64,000 nucleotides of DNA. Origin: Musa acuminata AAA Group. Its lineage: Eukaryota > Streptophyta > Magnoliopsida > Zingiberales > Musaceae. The stretch covers positions 12,203,001 to 12,267,000 of the forward strand of contig NC_088327.1 of NCBI RefSeq assembly GCF_036884655.1. The letters run 5' to 3'. This document shows positions 1 through 11,589 of the stretch, one piece after another. Numbering within the stretch: position 1 is the first letter of the stretch; every line of letters starts with the position of its first letter. A program made the translations under genes and the position numbers. The notes beneath the pieces are model-generated. The model made no database searches and was not told where the DNA came from. It saw only the letters and a program-made list of their open reading frames with translations.

Positions 1-456
1 GATGGGTGAGTGCTTTGATTATTGATTTTTCTTCGTTTATTTCTCAACACAATCCGGACGAGTGTAGAGAGAGAAAAGAGAGATCAGATCGAAGAGTATG
101 AGGTATGTTCATGTCCGTACGTAGTAATTTGCATGTGTCAGAGAGAGAGAGAGAGAATAGAGAGGTGGAATGCTATTTTTGTCACCATCCCATTGGTGTG
201 TCCATGTTCGCCGAGAAGGAGCTGAAAGCACAACTGGCAGTCTTCATTTCACCAGCACCGAGGAAAGGAGAATGGTGGGGGAGGATGGCACCTGTCATCA
301 GCGTTGGGACAAAACTAGTCTGGGATTCCCCTTCTGCCGCTTACTAATATGTCTGCCTCTCGGAAAGCAGTCGCCAACCACAAGGAGAGGAAGCAGCGGC
401 AGCAGCAGAAGAAGAAGAGCTACGGGTAGCAGAACTCCTCATCCTGTACTCGTCAA
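1..456. other. Upstream/leader region of the SOB FIVE-LIKE gene
   Basis: No coding region is supported here. A short GA dinucleotide tract lies at about 139-156. A possible 5'UTR intron donor (GAG followed by GTATGT) occurs near 102 and a possible acceptor near 370, but I cannot prove a leader intron. The stretch most likely holds promoter and 5'UTR of the gene that starts at 457. Confidence 0.4.
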
Positions 457-1231
457 ATGAAGCCGGGGGAGGAGGAAGAGATGAGCTCAGACTGCAGCAG
501 TGGGTGCCAGTCCGGTTGGACTGCGTACTTGGAGGATGAGGAGGAGGAGGAGGAGGAGGACCTGTCCATGGTCTCTGACGCATCCTCTGGTCCACCGCAA
601 TTGCGCGAAGAGGATGAGCTGCGATGCCGCTGCCAACGCAAATCCAACCTCTGCGTTGGGAAGATTGGCTGCCTCTGCCCCGTCTCAGCTCCAGCTGCTG
701 CTGCCATGGCCAGAGATGGTTGCAAGAAGAGGAGAGTCGGAGAGGAGCAACACATCGAGCACTCCTCTGTTTTGGTTGACACTGCCACCTCCCCTCTCTT
801 CGGCTATTCCAAGGCATGTTTCGGTGCTGCACTCTACTTGTGTAATCTTGGATACTCTCATGGAACCACTTCTATTGCAGGCTCGCTTCAAAGACAACAA
901 CTACTGCTACTACCAAATGAAGCCCATCAATGCTTTGGACTTCACTCGGAGCTTCTCATCTGCTCATATTGAGGTGCACTTCTGGTTCTTCTCCTGGCTC
1001 TTCTTCTTCTTCTTTGATCCTTATTTTGGTCATGTTGCATGGCATCTTGCAGGAGAGTTCTGCGCTGCAGAAGCAAATAGGCTACCTTCAATCCTATACT
1101 CCTCTAAAGCCAACCTCAGCAAGACCAGTTAAGCTGCTGATACACACTTATCCTTTTCATCTCTCTCTCCTAAATAATTTGTTTTCTGACCACCACAGGT
1201 ATCAAGGAAAGAAAGGAAAACAATTTGGTGA
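457..1231 (+). CDS. SOFL: SOB FIVE-LIKE (SOFL) family protein, four coding exons
   Basis: Small plant-specific protein family. Arabidopsis members affect cytokinin levels; the biochemical activity is unknown. Proposed exons are 457-813, 881-973, 1053-1127 and 1199-1231, giving 185 aa. Every join is phase 0. Exon 1 has the two family signature blocks: SSGCQSGWTAYL, then after an acidic Glu run DLSMVSDASSGPP. Exon 1 ends with the block TATSPLFGYSK, exon 2 carries ALDFTRSFSSAHIE, and exon 3 carries ALQKQIGYLQS. The last exon adds a short basic tail (SRKERK). Intron 1 (814-880) uses a GC donor (AAG|GCATGT); introns 2 and 3 are GT-AG. An in-frame ATG at 481 (MSSDCSSG) is an equally good start and is nearer the usual family N-terminus. 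Family identity is firm. The short introns and last exon are inferred from conservation and splice signals only. Confidence 0.78.
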
Positions 1232-4200
1232 CCAGTCTCATATCACTGTTCTCAGGAAGAAGAAGAAGGACTTGTATAGATATCGGAGAACTTTCCTTAG
1301 CTTTCTTTTGCTTATTTTACATGCTCTCTGGTGTTTTCTCTTCACCTGTCATTGCAATGGGAACAACCGGACAAAAAAGGGAAAAAAAATCATTTGTCTT
1401 CTGTTTTCACTTCTTTAATTACATATTTTGTCATGAATGAGGGTAACAAGATGAAGCTCGTGACTTGTGTTCAGTGGCTCCATGCTGAGCTCTAACCTGC
1501 TATTCTTGGAAGAAGCCACTCAGCTCTCCTCCATTCGCTTCCTCTGCCACATGCATATGGTGGCTGAGAAGAGAGCTGCACTCTGATGGACTCTCACTTT
1601 CTGTAGCAGGATAAGCAACTTGATGAGCATAATTGTGTCGAGTCACTGTTATGGAGAAAACAAAGCTGGATTCTTCCTGCTGCTGGATCTGCCATTTGTG
1701 TTGGATCAGAGGAAAACATACACATGGCAGGATGCGAAAGAGAATCCATTTGTGCTTTTGCAGTAGAAATACTAATCAAATCAAATCAACTTGTCACTTT
1801 TCCTTTCTCCAAAGAAAGAACTCACATCACTAGTTTTCTTACCTAGCAGAAGAGGCTTCAATTGGGAAATTAGTGGCTGTGATCTTGTGGATATAAAAGA
1901 TGCCATAGAGCCAGATCGTGTCAAACACAAACACACCAAGCTGATGTCCATATCCGAAGTTTAAGCTTGAGATCTGTAAAGATTACATATAAATATATGG
2001 AGTCTTGTATCTATCAATTGATACATATTTTTCTGCATTAGTCTTGTAGCTATTTAGGGGGAGTCAGTCTCCTCTGCCTGCTGCTTTGCTCTTCTCATGA
2101 GTTGAATGAAAGAAAACAATCAACACAAATGAGCAGCATTTCCTCAAGCATATCAAATGGCTGCTGCCTCACTGCAGTCCATATTAGATGAGAGAATCTG
2201 AAGAGGATGAAGTCAACATCCCCTTTAGCGTCACTGACATGTGCTCCAATCTCCATGGCACTGCTCTTCCCAGCATATCCAGAGATTGCTCTACCTTCAT
2301 AAATATTTTTCTCATCTTGGTCAAATGCCTGATGCCTTGACAGGGACATGAGAAGGATTTAGAACCAGATGCTCTGGATGTCCCAAAACCAGCACAAAAC
2401 AACAAGCCTGCACTGGCACACACACACAAATGCTCCCATGTCCCACATGCCAACGTGTGTTTTTGGCACTACATTTCTTCTTCTTCTTCTTCTTCTTCTT
2501 CTTCTTCTTCTTCTTGATTGTAACAGGCTCTAAGTGCAATGAACTCCCCCAAAACAAGAGAAGAACCACATGAGACCACAAGTCTGACCACAATCTCCTT
2601 TGCAGTATATGCAAGTGGACAGGCTCCTTGATGTAGGTTATATAGGGTAAAACCTTAGCTGAGACTTCTTTAACATCATTTGTAAGTATCATCAGCAAAA
2701 GCAAAGACAACTCATGATTCTCCTGTGCCTGAGAGGTGTGACATGATCTTTTACATGTCCTCCACAACCCCTTTTATAAAGTCTCAAAGATGATGATCCA
2801 TCCAGTCACTAGCAAATTCAAATGTTTAGACTTCACACAAATTCAAATCTGAAATGAACAGGATTGATTGCTGGTCACAACAAAACGTTCAAAGGTTCAG
2901 ATTCAAACACAAGAGCTGTAGCTGAGGCCTGCTACGGGCTGCTGATAAGGTGGACTGTATACCTGAGGAGTTCTCAGGCCATTGTCTCTATCAAGAAACC
3001 TTCACGTTTCCAACCCTTCCACATCTTCCTCTCTGCACCTGATGTTGAAAATTCTTGCATTCTGTGAATGGTGGTCAATGCATGAATTAAGAATCAAGCA
3101 GCAAGCCATGGGTTGTCATCCCTCATATTGTCTCAACAACCAGCACTGGGGCCATCTCCTTGTACAAGACATTGCTCAGGAAGGAGCACTTAAATGCCAA
3201 GCATGTGGAGTTCATCAATACAGCAGCACACCTGGGACTATCTCAGCTGCCCTTTCCTCTGCCGCATCAACATCTATTAGCTCTCCTGCAGTCTTGCCAT
3301 GCACGGATCTCTTCAGTGGCAACACTTGCTGGATGCAGAAGCACTTGGAAGTCAAACTAACTAATATGATTCCAATCATCTACAATTACCTTTGCTGGTG
3401 ATTCCAAGGAACATGATTCAAAGAATGAAAATGAAGATCCCCAAGCACATCATATATTGTAATGGTGGAAGAAAAGTAAAGCCATGTGCCAGAAAATTCA
3501 AGATTGAATGAGTTCCTCTGAGAGATTTCATGAGTGTTGAAGCCAAACTTGCACATGCAATGGAATCAAAGTATCCAAAAATATTGGCTTGAATGCAAAA
3601 CCTATTCAAGCATACAGAAATTTAAGCAGTATAATAAACAGCAGAAGACCCACTAGTATTAATGGATCTCAAACAAGAGCTTGTGCGTGCATGTTACAGG
3701 TACCTGATCACATTAAGTGCTCTTGAAAGTGCCTGCCAACCACTAAACATATGTGACGAATTCAACTTTGAAATGCAAATGGTTGTTTGGAAGCAACTTT
3801 ACCTACTGAAATGATACATAGACTTACTCCTCTTTGTTACTCTGCAACACCATCTTCTCTGAACTCACTCATTTTTAGTCCCATCATCTGCTAAACAAAT
3901 GTAATGAGAACATCTCTAACATGCGCATTTTTGTCATGGAAACATATCAAACATGTTCAATTGGGTTTCGAGCTTCTTCAATGCCGAACCTGATGGACTT
4001 GACCACCATCCATGGGCTTCAAATTCAACACGGCTTTGACACGCCTCTTCTTCTTCTGATGGGTTCAAGGGAGAAGCTGACTCACCTAGAGAAGTTAGAT
4101 GGAGATGCCATTCACTGCATTGCAGCCTCAAAGGTCAGATACCGATGATGTTCCTGTCGACAACAATGACATTTTACAACAGCAACAACCATCTTGAGAG

Positions 4201-4560
4201 CTCCGGCATGGGGGAGCCGGCGATGGCGCTTTCCAAGACTCGCAGCAGCAGCAGGGGTGTGTGAATGAGGCGAGATCTAATGGGCCGAATAGGCTAATAA
4301 TTTGGGCATAAGAAGGCCCGTTTAAACTTTTCGATGTATCGATCGGGTTCGGGTTGTTTTTCTTTCTTCACCCGCAAGTGCGTCAATTCGGGTTAACGGG
4401 TCAATTAAATTAAATGCCATTAGAAATAGACCTTTTTACTAAAACACCATGCTGGTCAAAGCAGTATAGTGTCTGTATTAATTTGGAGTCGAGGCTAGTC
4501 CGAGAAATATTTACAGGAAGCGAGGGCTAATTCCGGAAAACGAGCGCCCAATTCACTCGA
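1232..4560. other. Intergenic stretch without a supported gene
   Basis: The first few hundred bases are probably 3'UTR of the SOFL gene. Scattered short open frames (for example the minus frame at 2321-2767, whose lysine run is only the TTC microsatellite read backwards) show no family motif. I see no TE termini, tRNA-like fold or recognisable exon. The last part, from about 4300, is promoter-side sequence of SEC13. Confidence 0.5.
2475..2515. repeat. (TTC)n microsatellite
   Basis: About 13 uninterrupted TTC units lie in non-coding sequence. Confidence 0.95.
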
Positions 4561-4686
4561 TCGCCAAACCTAAAGAAACGTCGGCTCTCTCCCGTCCTCT
4601 TTTGTCCGGCAGACGGCGCCGACGGCATCTCTCCTCTTTCTCCCCGTTGAAGAAGTTCTTCGAGGCCTTCCTTTGCTCTCCAAATC

Positions 4687-5663
4687 GTAAGCTTCGTCTC
4701 TCGATCGATCTGTTTGTAGTTGTTTGAGCCCTTTCAGTGGATCTCTTGCTAACCGTTACATCTTCGCAATCAATTTTCGAGAAGGCATTTCTTTTCGATC
4801 AGATCTGGATTTGGTTTTCGCAGATCTGGTGACGGGCAAACGGAATCTGGGCCCAATCGTCTTTTGCGTTGGTGAATTGCCCAACCGTTCGACGATCTGT
4901 GGTTTCCACGGTTCCGTTCATCCGATCACTTTTCCTATGTTTGTTTGACGTAGTTACTTGTGGTTCTAATGACGCGTAAATCCCTTACTGTTCAAACCGC
5001 CTTGGCTAAGTGCAGATTGCATTCATTGGCTTGTAGCGATCATAAGTTTTTGTTCGCTGATCTGATGCAAGAGTTAATATTGATTAGTTCCTGAAATTTT
5101 TGGACTTTTTTACAACAGTTATTAATATTGGCCTGATCTGGATTTGTGCAATGATTGATCTGTTCATGTTCTATTTGTGTAGCTCTATAGTTCTTTCCGT
5201 TGACTGGCTTATTTCAGTGCATATATCTTTCTCCTGTAATTAGCATATCAAAAATTCAATTCATGGCGCATATTGCCTCTCTTGTCCTTTTTGTTTTTCA
5301 CATGTCAAATTGTTGCTAAATATTAGTCATATAGTACAATTTTATACACATGAAAATGTAATATTGTGTTGTTTTACTAAGTTGAAATTGTATACATCTG
5401 ATTTTGGATAAAAAGGAGGAATGCCTACATTTTTGAATTTGGTTTGCTTGCACAATTTTGTACCAACAATATTGTTCCTATAGGACTTCTGAATGCTTAA
5501 GAAACATGGAAAGATAAAGAGTACTCATTTCCAAATTGTTACATCTGGTCTTGGATAATCAGAATAACATAATAGTTGCATTAGATTGAGCTGAAAGGGC
5601 TCCCTATGGTTCGAATTTGATTCGATCAGACACTTTCATACATTATTGTTTTGTTCCCAACAG
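4687..5663 (+). other. 5'UTR intron of SEC13
   Basis: The transcribed leader probably lies in the CT-rich stretch around 4560-4686. A good donor (ATC|GTAAGC) is at 4687 and a polypyrimidine-rich acceptor (CCCAACAG) ends at 5663, 32 bases before the SEC13 ATG. The sequence between is T-rich and has no coding signal, as expected of a leader intron. A leader intron before an otherwise intronless ORF is consistent with the T-rich composition here. The donor choice is by eye. Confidence 0.65.
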
Positions 5664-5695
5664 AGAATTTGCAAGAGAAATACAGGACTGGAATA

Positions 5696-6604
5696 ATGCC
5701 TTCGCAGAAAATAGAGACAGGTCACCAGGATGTCGTCCATGATGTGGCGATGGACTACTATGGCAAGCGCCTGGCTACGGCATCTTCGGATATGACGATC
5801 AAGATTGTTGGTGTGAGTGGTTCTTCGCACCAGCACCTTGCCACACTGAGTGGCCACCATGGGCCAGTCTGGCAGGTTGCATGGGCACATCCCAAGTTCG
5901 GGTCCATGATTGCGTCTTGCAGCTACGATGGCCGGGTGATCATATGGAAGGAAGGGAGCAAACCCGATGAGTGGATTCAGGCACATGTTTTCACCGAGCA
6001 CAAGAGCTCTGTTAACTCTATTGCATGGGCGCCTCATGAGCTCGGCCTCTGCTTGGCTTGTGGTTCCTCAGACGGAAACATTTCAGTCTTTACTGCACGA
6101 ACTGATGGTGGCTGGGACACTACGAGGATCGATCAGGCGCATCCAGTGGGTGTGACTTCGGTCACATGGGCTCCAGCTTTGGCCCCAGGTGTCCTTGTTG
6201 GTTCAGGACAGCTTGATCCTGTGCAGAAGCTTGCTTCCGGTGGCTGTGATAACACTGTTAAAGTGTGGAAGTTTTACAATGGTAACTGGAAGATGGACTG
6301 TTTTCCGGCTCTCCAGATGCATTCCGACTGGGTCCGAGATGTAGCTTGGGCACCAAACTTGGGGCTTCCAAAATCTACTATCGCCAGTGCTTCACAGGAT
6401 GGAACAGTCGTCATATGGACAGTGGCAAAGGAAGGAGATCAATGGGAGGGCAAAGTTTTGAATAACTTCAACGCCCCCGTTTGGAGAGTATCATGGTCAC
6501 TCACCGGAAACATTTTAGCTGTAGCTGATGGGAACAATAATGTCACATTGTGGAAGGAAGCCGTGGATGGTGAGTGGCAGCAGGTGACGACGGTTGAGCC
6601 ATGA
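5696..6604 (+). CDS. SEC13: SEC13 WD40-repeat protein (COPII coat / nuclear pore)
   Basis: A single uninterrupted coding exon of 302 aa, the usual length for plant SEC13. SEC13 pairs with SEC31 in the outer COPII cage at ER exit sites and is also a subunit of the Nup107-160 (Y) nuclear-pore complex. The N-terminus (MPSQKIETGHQDVVHDVAMD) and six WD-type blades are visible, for example blade 1 around residues 8-45 (TASSDMTIKI), blade 2 around 50-90 (SCSYDGRVIIW), blade 4 around 170-205 (ASGGCDNTVKVW) and blade 5 around 220-260 (ASASQDGTVVIW). The open frame extends upstream to 5651, but the ATG at 5696 gives the conserved N-terminus and follows the leader intron acceptor. It is tail-to-tail with the UPF0496 gene on the other strand. 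No lesions were seen. Confidence 0.96.
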   Translation: MPSQKIETGHQDVVHDVAMDYYGKRLATASSDMTIKIVGVSGSSHQHLATLSGHHGPVWQVAWAHPKFGSMIASCSYDGRVIIWKEGSKPDEWIQAHVFTEHKSSVNSIAWAPHELGLCLACGSSDGNISVFTARTDGGWDTTRIDQAHPVGVTSVTWAPALAPGVLVGSGQLDPVQKLASGGCDNTVKVWKFYNGNWKMDCFPALQMHSDWVRDVAWAPNLGLPKSTIASASQDGTVVIWTVAKEGDQWEGKVLNNFNAPVWRVSWSLTGNILAVADGNNNVTLWKEAVDGEWQQVTTVEP

Positions 6605-7316
6605 GATCGACTCCAATTTGGATTTCTAGTCATGCCAAACAGTGTCGGCTACTTGTTCCATGCTTTATTTGTTGAAAGTTTCATCAGACTTTGTGTAGTT
6701 TCTTAAGTATGTGGTTCTTGAAAAGGTCTTATTCGGACTCGGTGATGTGCTGTGATTCCTCTATTCCGACTGAAACAAAAAAGGATTTATTTCTTAGATT
6801 ATCAGACAATTTATTAGTACTTGGTCTTGTGCTTTTCTTTTCTCATTTGCATATTGCACTGGCATCAGATCACAATGCATGACTAGCAAGTGTTGAGGTG
6901 GGTGATTGATGATGGTAGTCGATACATACAATCTTGTCTTGTGGTATCGGTTGTGTGTTCTGCCTAAGGTTTTCTGAACTGTGGAGTGTGTTGTTTTCAT
7001 CCCATTTCAGCTTTATATTTTTGGAAAGGGTAAATGATGAATACGGAATTTGAAATCTATTGTTGTTATTATTATTTATCATTTACATGTAGTTTGCAAA
7101 TAGTATATGTGCCTTATAATTATTATGTATATATATATATACATATATTAAATTTCTAAACTTGAATAAAAAGGAATAAACATGAAATTACTAATTTTGA
7201 AGGGATACATGCAATACATAAGAAGGTAGGTACAAATCAACAAGAAAATGCAAGAAATCATGTGGGGCTAACAGATGGTGAATGAGAGAATGATGGATGG
7301 CTTGGGTTTCCTTCCT
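6605..7316. other. Convergent 3' region between SEC13 and the UPF0496 gene
   Basis: This stretch probably contains the 3'UTRs and polyadenylation signals of both converging genes. An AT dinucleotide tract sits near 7125-7150. No further gene is visible. Confidence 0.5.
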
Positions 7317-8483
7317 TCATTCTGGATTCCTAATTATGCGCTGCAGAACCACCGTTCTGGCTCTCCTGATGTCCCTGCTGCAGCCGTCGGCCTGCTCCCC
7401 CACCTCCTCCACGTTCCTCATGAACACCTCCACCTTCTTCTTGATCTCCTCCATCGCAATCCTCACCGCCTCTGCGTCCTCCATGGCGAACTCTGCATCA
7501 GCCAGCAGCGAGGCCATCTCCATCTCCACCTTGTCGATGAGCACCCGAATGCTCTCCATGTCCTTGATGGCGACGTAGGTGCCCACCTGCATCGACCTCA
7601 GCACTTCCCGCTGCCCCTTCACCGCATTCTGGTAGTCGTGCAGCAACGAGTCGATCCACTTGCCCATCGACCCGATCGGGATCGACGCGGCGGCGGCCAG
7701 GGCCGCGGCGACCGGAGGCGCGGCCACCGCGGCCGCCACCACCGAACAGATCAGGACGGCCGCGAAGGTGGCCGCGAAGATTGTGCTCGACACGCGCCGC
7801 CATGCCTTGATGGACCTTAGCTGCTTGTCCAGCTTGTTCTTCCTCTGCTGCAGCTTCTCCAGCATCAGCAGCTGCTGCCCGTGGACGGACTGGAAGACCT
7901 GGAAGAACTCCTCGGTGAAGGGATCGCCGGCCGCCTTGAATAGCCGCAGCTCCTCCAGTGTCCTCGAGTACTTCTTCTTGGCGTCCTTTTGGGGTTCGGG
8001 TTCGGGTTCGGCTTCCTCCTCGGCGAAGTGCTGCAGGGCGACTTGGATGATCAGTTGGCCGTCGCGGGCTTTCTTGAGGCACTTCTCGAGGGCGGCGCAG
8101 AAGTCGAGGGTGTGCAGGCTGTTCTCGAAGTAGTCCTCGACGAGGCCGAACAGCTCGGGGGTCTTCCAGATGTCGCTTTTGCACTCCAGGATGACCTTCA
8201 CCACCTCCTGGTTCATCTCGAGGAGGCAGCCGGTGATCTCGCGGAGGGAGTCGAGGGAGAGGGAGCGCACCTCGACGCCGAGGGCGAGGGAGGAGATGAC
8301 GCGGCTGGTACACCGCTGCAGCGTGGAGTCGAAGCCCTGCAGCTCGGGGTCGAGGCGGCAGGCGGCCTCGTAGGAGCTCAGCTCCGCCATGTACCGGATG
8401 TCGGCCTTGCCGCCTCCGCCGCCGCCGCCGTCGTCCAAGAGGACCGACGGCGTGTCGGGCCTCTTGCTGTGGTGAGCGCCCAT
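7317..8483 (-). CDS. UPF0496 / At14a-like protein (DUF677)
   Basis: Intronless ORF of 388 aa on the minus strand, matching the UPF0496 family of plant proteins. Members related to At14a have been linked to membrane-cytoskeleton attachment, but the molecular function is not settled. N-terminal MGAHHSK is a plausible N-myristoylation context (Gly at position 2). A low-complexity Gly run (about residues 19-25) follows. Family blocks include [18 protein letters not shown], the helical central region with [19 protein letters not shown], and after a charged coiled coil (about 190-230) a hydrophobic Ala/Val-rich segment (about 233-275) that could span a membrane. The C-terminal part is again predicted helical ([15 protein letters not shown]). 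The ATG at 8483 is the first in frame after a leader with purine-rich sequence. High GC of the ORF is typical of monocot genes. Confidence 0.88.
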   Translation of the reverse strand: MGAHHSKRPDTPSVLLDDGGGGGGGKADIRYMAELSSYEAACRLDPELQGFDSTLQRCTSRVISSLALGVEVRSLSLDSLREITGCLLEMNQEVVKVILECKSDIWKTPELFGLVEDYFENSLHTLDFCAALEKCLKKARDGQLIIQVALQHFAEEEAEPEPEPQKDAKKKYSRTLEELRLFKAAGDPFTEEFFQVFQSVHGQQLLMLEKLQQRKNKLDKQLRSIKAWRRVSSTIFAATFAAVLICSVVAAAVAAPPVAAALAAAASIPIGSMGKWIDSLLHDYQNAVKGQREVLRSMQVGTYVAIKDMESIRVLIDKVEMEMASLLADAEFAMEDAEAVRIAMEEIKKKVEVFMRNVEEVGEQADGCSRDIRRARTVVLQRIIRNPE

Positions 8484-8944
8484 CGAAGTCGAGTTTTTTC
8501 CCGATTAAAAGCGTTAAAAGTGGAGGAAGAAGGAGAGACGATCAGCAGAAATCAAATGCAGGGGAAGGGAGAGGAAGAACAGAAAGATCAAATTTGGCTT
8601 CTCCTTCGAAGAACAAATCAAAGAAAACGAGGCGAGGGTCTATGGACTCTGAGGATGATATGACGAGGCTAAAAAGGAAGGAGAGACGAAGAGAGAAATG
8701 GGTGTTCTTTGACAGGACTAAAACCAGAAGAGAACGAAACTCGATGGGCCTTCGAGGTGTTCATATAGGAAGGAAGAAAGAAAGCAGAGAAATGTGGGAA
8801 GCCGGGGACGTGTTAACGACACAAAACATTGCCGAAGAGGCGAAGGGAAGAGGAAGCGTGTCAGTTTTGTGGACACTTCTGTACGCATGAGAAACGAGGA
8901 AAGAAAAGGAAGGCGTTGGGCAAATGGAGCTCTTGGGGAAGCAA

Positions 8945-8946
<2 letters not shown>

Positions 8947-8986
<40 letters not shown>
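8947..8986. repeat. (CT)n microsatellite
   Basis: About 20 uninterrupted CT units, 460 bp upstream of the UPF0496 start codon. CT tracts are frequent in plant promoters and leaders. Confidence 0.95.
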
Positions 8987-8989
<3 letters not shown>

Positions 8990-10306
8990 GGCCACACAGC
9001 ACTACTGCCTGTAATAACATCATCCGAATCATTTGATAGTAGTATTAGAACAGTTCAAACAAGGTTACGTAGCAGCTCTGCATGCATGATGAACCTGTCC
9101 CTGTTGTCCCATTTCTGACTGTTGTTGTAGAGTTCTCACTAAAACAAGACTGATAAAATATTAAAGTTCAATGCATGCATGATTAGTTTGATGTATATGA
9201 TCTCAGCTGCATGGGATTACCAGATGAGCCAACTTTAGACATTCTATTAAGCAACAACAGAGTTTTGTGTGTGAATGAATATAAGCAACGAATCTCCACT
9301 AGAGATGTTTGCTCGCCTGTTGACAATATCCTGCTAATTATTGTATACTGATAACTTGCATCAACCTGGTCAATTGCTATTTAGGTCACATGTACCTTAT
9401 GAGAATTTCCAACCCTTTTTCTTTCATATATATACATATTATATATTATACATGTGATAATTCAATATTTTATCATTATTGGGTGAGCTCATACGATTTT
9501 ATATTTTTGGAACGAATCCTAAAAAACATTTTTGAGAATAAGAATGATACTAGAGACTTATAAGTCTTTGATTTTCCTACTCCTTAACTAAAACTAAATG
9601 TATCAATATATATCCCAAATGAATGAATGTTGCACTGCTGCGCCGACAAACGAATCAATTTTGAGCATTCTTAAACCCTGGAATGAGATAAAGACTAAAT
9701 GAGACTCAGAATAGTAGGTCAATCGCATATCATTGGCGTTGCTTGGCACAACACAAGCAAAACTAATCTAAATGGTGGGTCAATTGTGCGATTGATGATC
9801 CTCATACTATCTATGAACCGCATCCAATTCTAAGCATAACCTTGATGACCTCGTTCCAGAACCAATAATATTCCAATTTAACTTCGAAGCTAATTTTTAT
9901 TTATTATTTTTAAATTTCTAAAAAAAAAATACTCCTCTGATTAGATATTTATTAAACTATTAAAAATATATATATTTATATCATTTATTAAGCTGGAGAT
10001 TATGAAATCACCGAACCTTTGACCGGTTCGTCCCGGACCAGACTACCCAGGGAGGTTCGATGGTGGAGCTGATACCACGCGTGCTCCTCCTCCTCCAAGG
10101 ATTTAGCAGGCCGTCGGATCGCTTTATCATCGCCGGTGCGATGTCGTTCCAAGAAGCTGCGTTTTAAAAGGAAAGAGTTGACGTCACGTAAAGACCAACC
10201 AATTAGCCTCGACGATGTTTACCTGCTTCGGAACGATGAAAGTGAATCGTCCTACTGTTTCGCCATCAGCAATTGCAAGATGAGTCGGTTTGGTCGTGGA
10301 GGCACC

Positions 10307-10342
10307 ATCATCATCATCATCATGCATCATCATCATCATCTT
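10307..10342. repeat. (ATC)n microsatellite, interrupted
   Basis: Two runs of CAT/ATC units are separated by a single GC interruption (ATGC). A separate (GAC)n run lies 100 bp downstream. Confidence 0.9.
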
Positions 10343-11589
10343 GGGATGCCTGTATGAGAAACGTGAGATATCAACACCAAATCTCATCAATTTCGTACAA
10401 GCAAAGAGTTGAAAGAGAAAACAGCCAAAAAGATTGGCTGGACGACGACGACGACGACAGTGATTTGATTGTGATGAGACAGCTCATCAGAATCTACAAA
10501 TATGCCCACGGCCAACAAGCAAAGATGTCGTCTATGGTTTCGATGTCATATTTCTTTGGCATGAAGACCGAAGTCAAATCGTATTAAGGAATTCCAAGTT
10601 CCACTGCGCATTAACAATCATACCACCCACTTCCAAATCATCCAAATTTGGCATTTGCTCATCTGAATAAGAAACCAAATGATAGGCTTTCGACAAAGTA
10701 AAGTCCAATCATAAATGTTTTGTCACGTAGCAGAAACAAACCTGAGTAGAACAATCCTCATGCACTGCATCATCCTTTTTCTCGACGCCTCTTCATCCTC
10801 TCTTGCCCTAGTGCTACACACCGTATATGATCTCTGCACTGGAGGTATAACACGAGGAAAATAGGAGTAAAATCATTTCAAGAAAAAAAAGTTATTAAAC
10901 ATAAAACCAAAGAGACTCCTTTTTTTTTTTCTTTCTATCAATGATGAAATCGCTTTAATGGAATCAAACAGGTACACAATGATCATAAACCTCCTGCCAA
11001 GTCACAGTCTTGGAGTTGGATGTTTTAATGCATACAACGTTCTCCTCCAATGCTTGCAAGACCATCAAGGTTCAGAAGAATCTACGTAGGATGGAGACAC
11101 CTGATATCAAGGTTCAGAAACATCAGTGATACATCTTAAGTCTGTAACATGGCATTAGTTCGGATGATCATATCATGTCCCACTGAACACATGAATCCAA
11201 TCACAAGTTCAAAGAAAGTCTTCTCTCCCACCACTTGACCATTATTGACAACAAAAAAGCTTATGTAGCATTGCTGCCAACGCTCTTGTTATTGGATAAA
11301 AGGTTCATGTAATATTTTACTAGGAGGAAAATACATCATTTTCTATTTTTTGCCAAGCTCTACCTCTTAACCCTGAACCCATAGAGTTGACATTTTTATG
11401 ATCCCTATTGCTGACTCCAATTCAGTGAAGACAAGAATGTTGGCAAGTCCCAGATCCAATGGTCTTAAATAACTTAAGATCTTTGAATAGTGCAACAACC
11501 AATTTGGGCATTAAATCTGCTACCCAGAATTTCTTCAAGCCCACTCAATCTTCGACACAGGTTCACAAATCCATCACCGGCCGTCACAT

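Larger units (their letters stand above)
8484..11589. other. Intergenic stretch between UPF0496 and the OST48 copy
   Basis: The region begins with the divergent promoter side of the UPF0496 gene. It contains a (CT)n tract at 8947-8986, an (ATC)n cluster at about 10307-10342 and a short (GAC)n at about 10441-10459. Open frames here are made of these repeats or are short and motif-free. No TE termini were recognised. Confidence 0.5.

Noticed and set aside
344..832. Open reading frame on the minus strand with proline-rich protein
   Set aside because: It is antisense to SOFL exon 1 and its repeats are the Glu codons read backwards. There is no family motif.
2321..2767. Minus-strand frame with a long lysine run
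   Set aside because: The lysines are the TTC microsatellite. No other protein-like feature.
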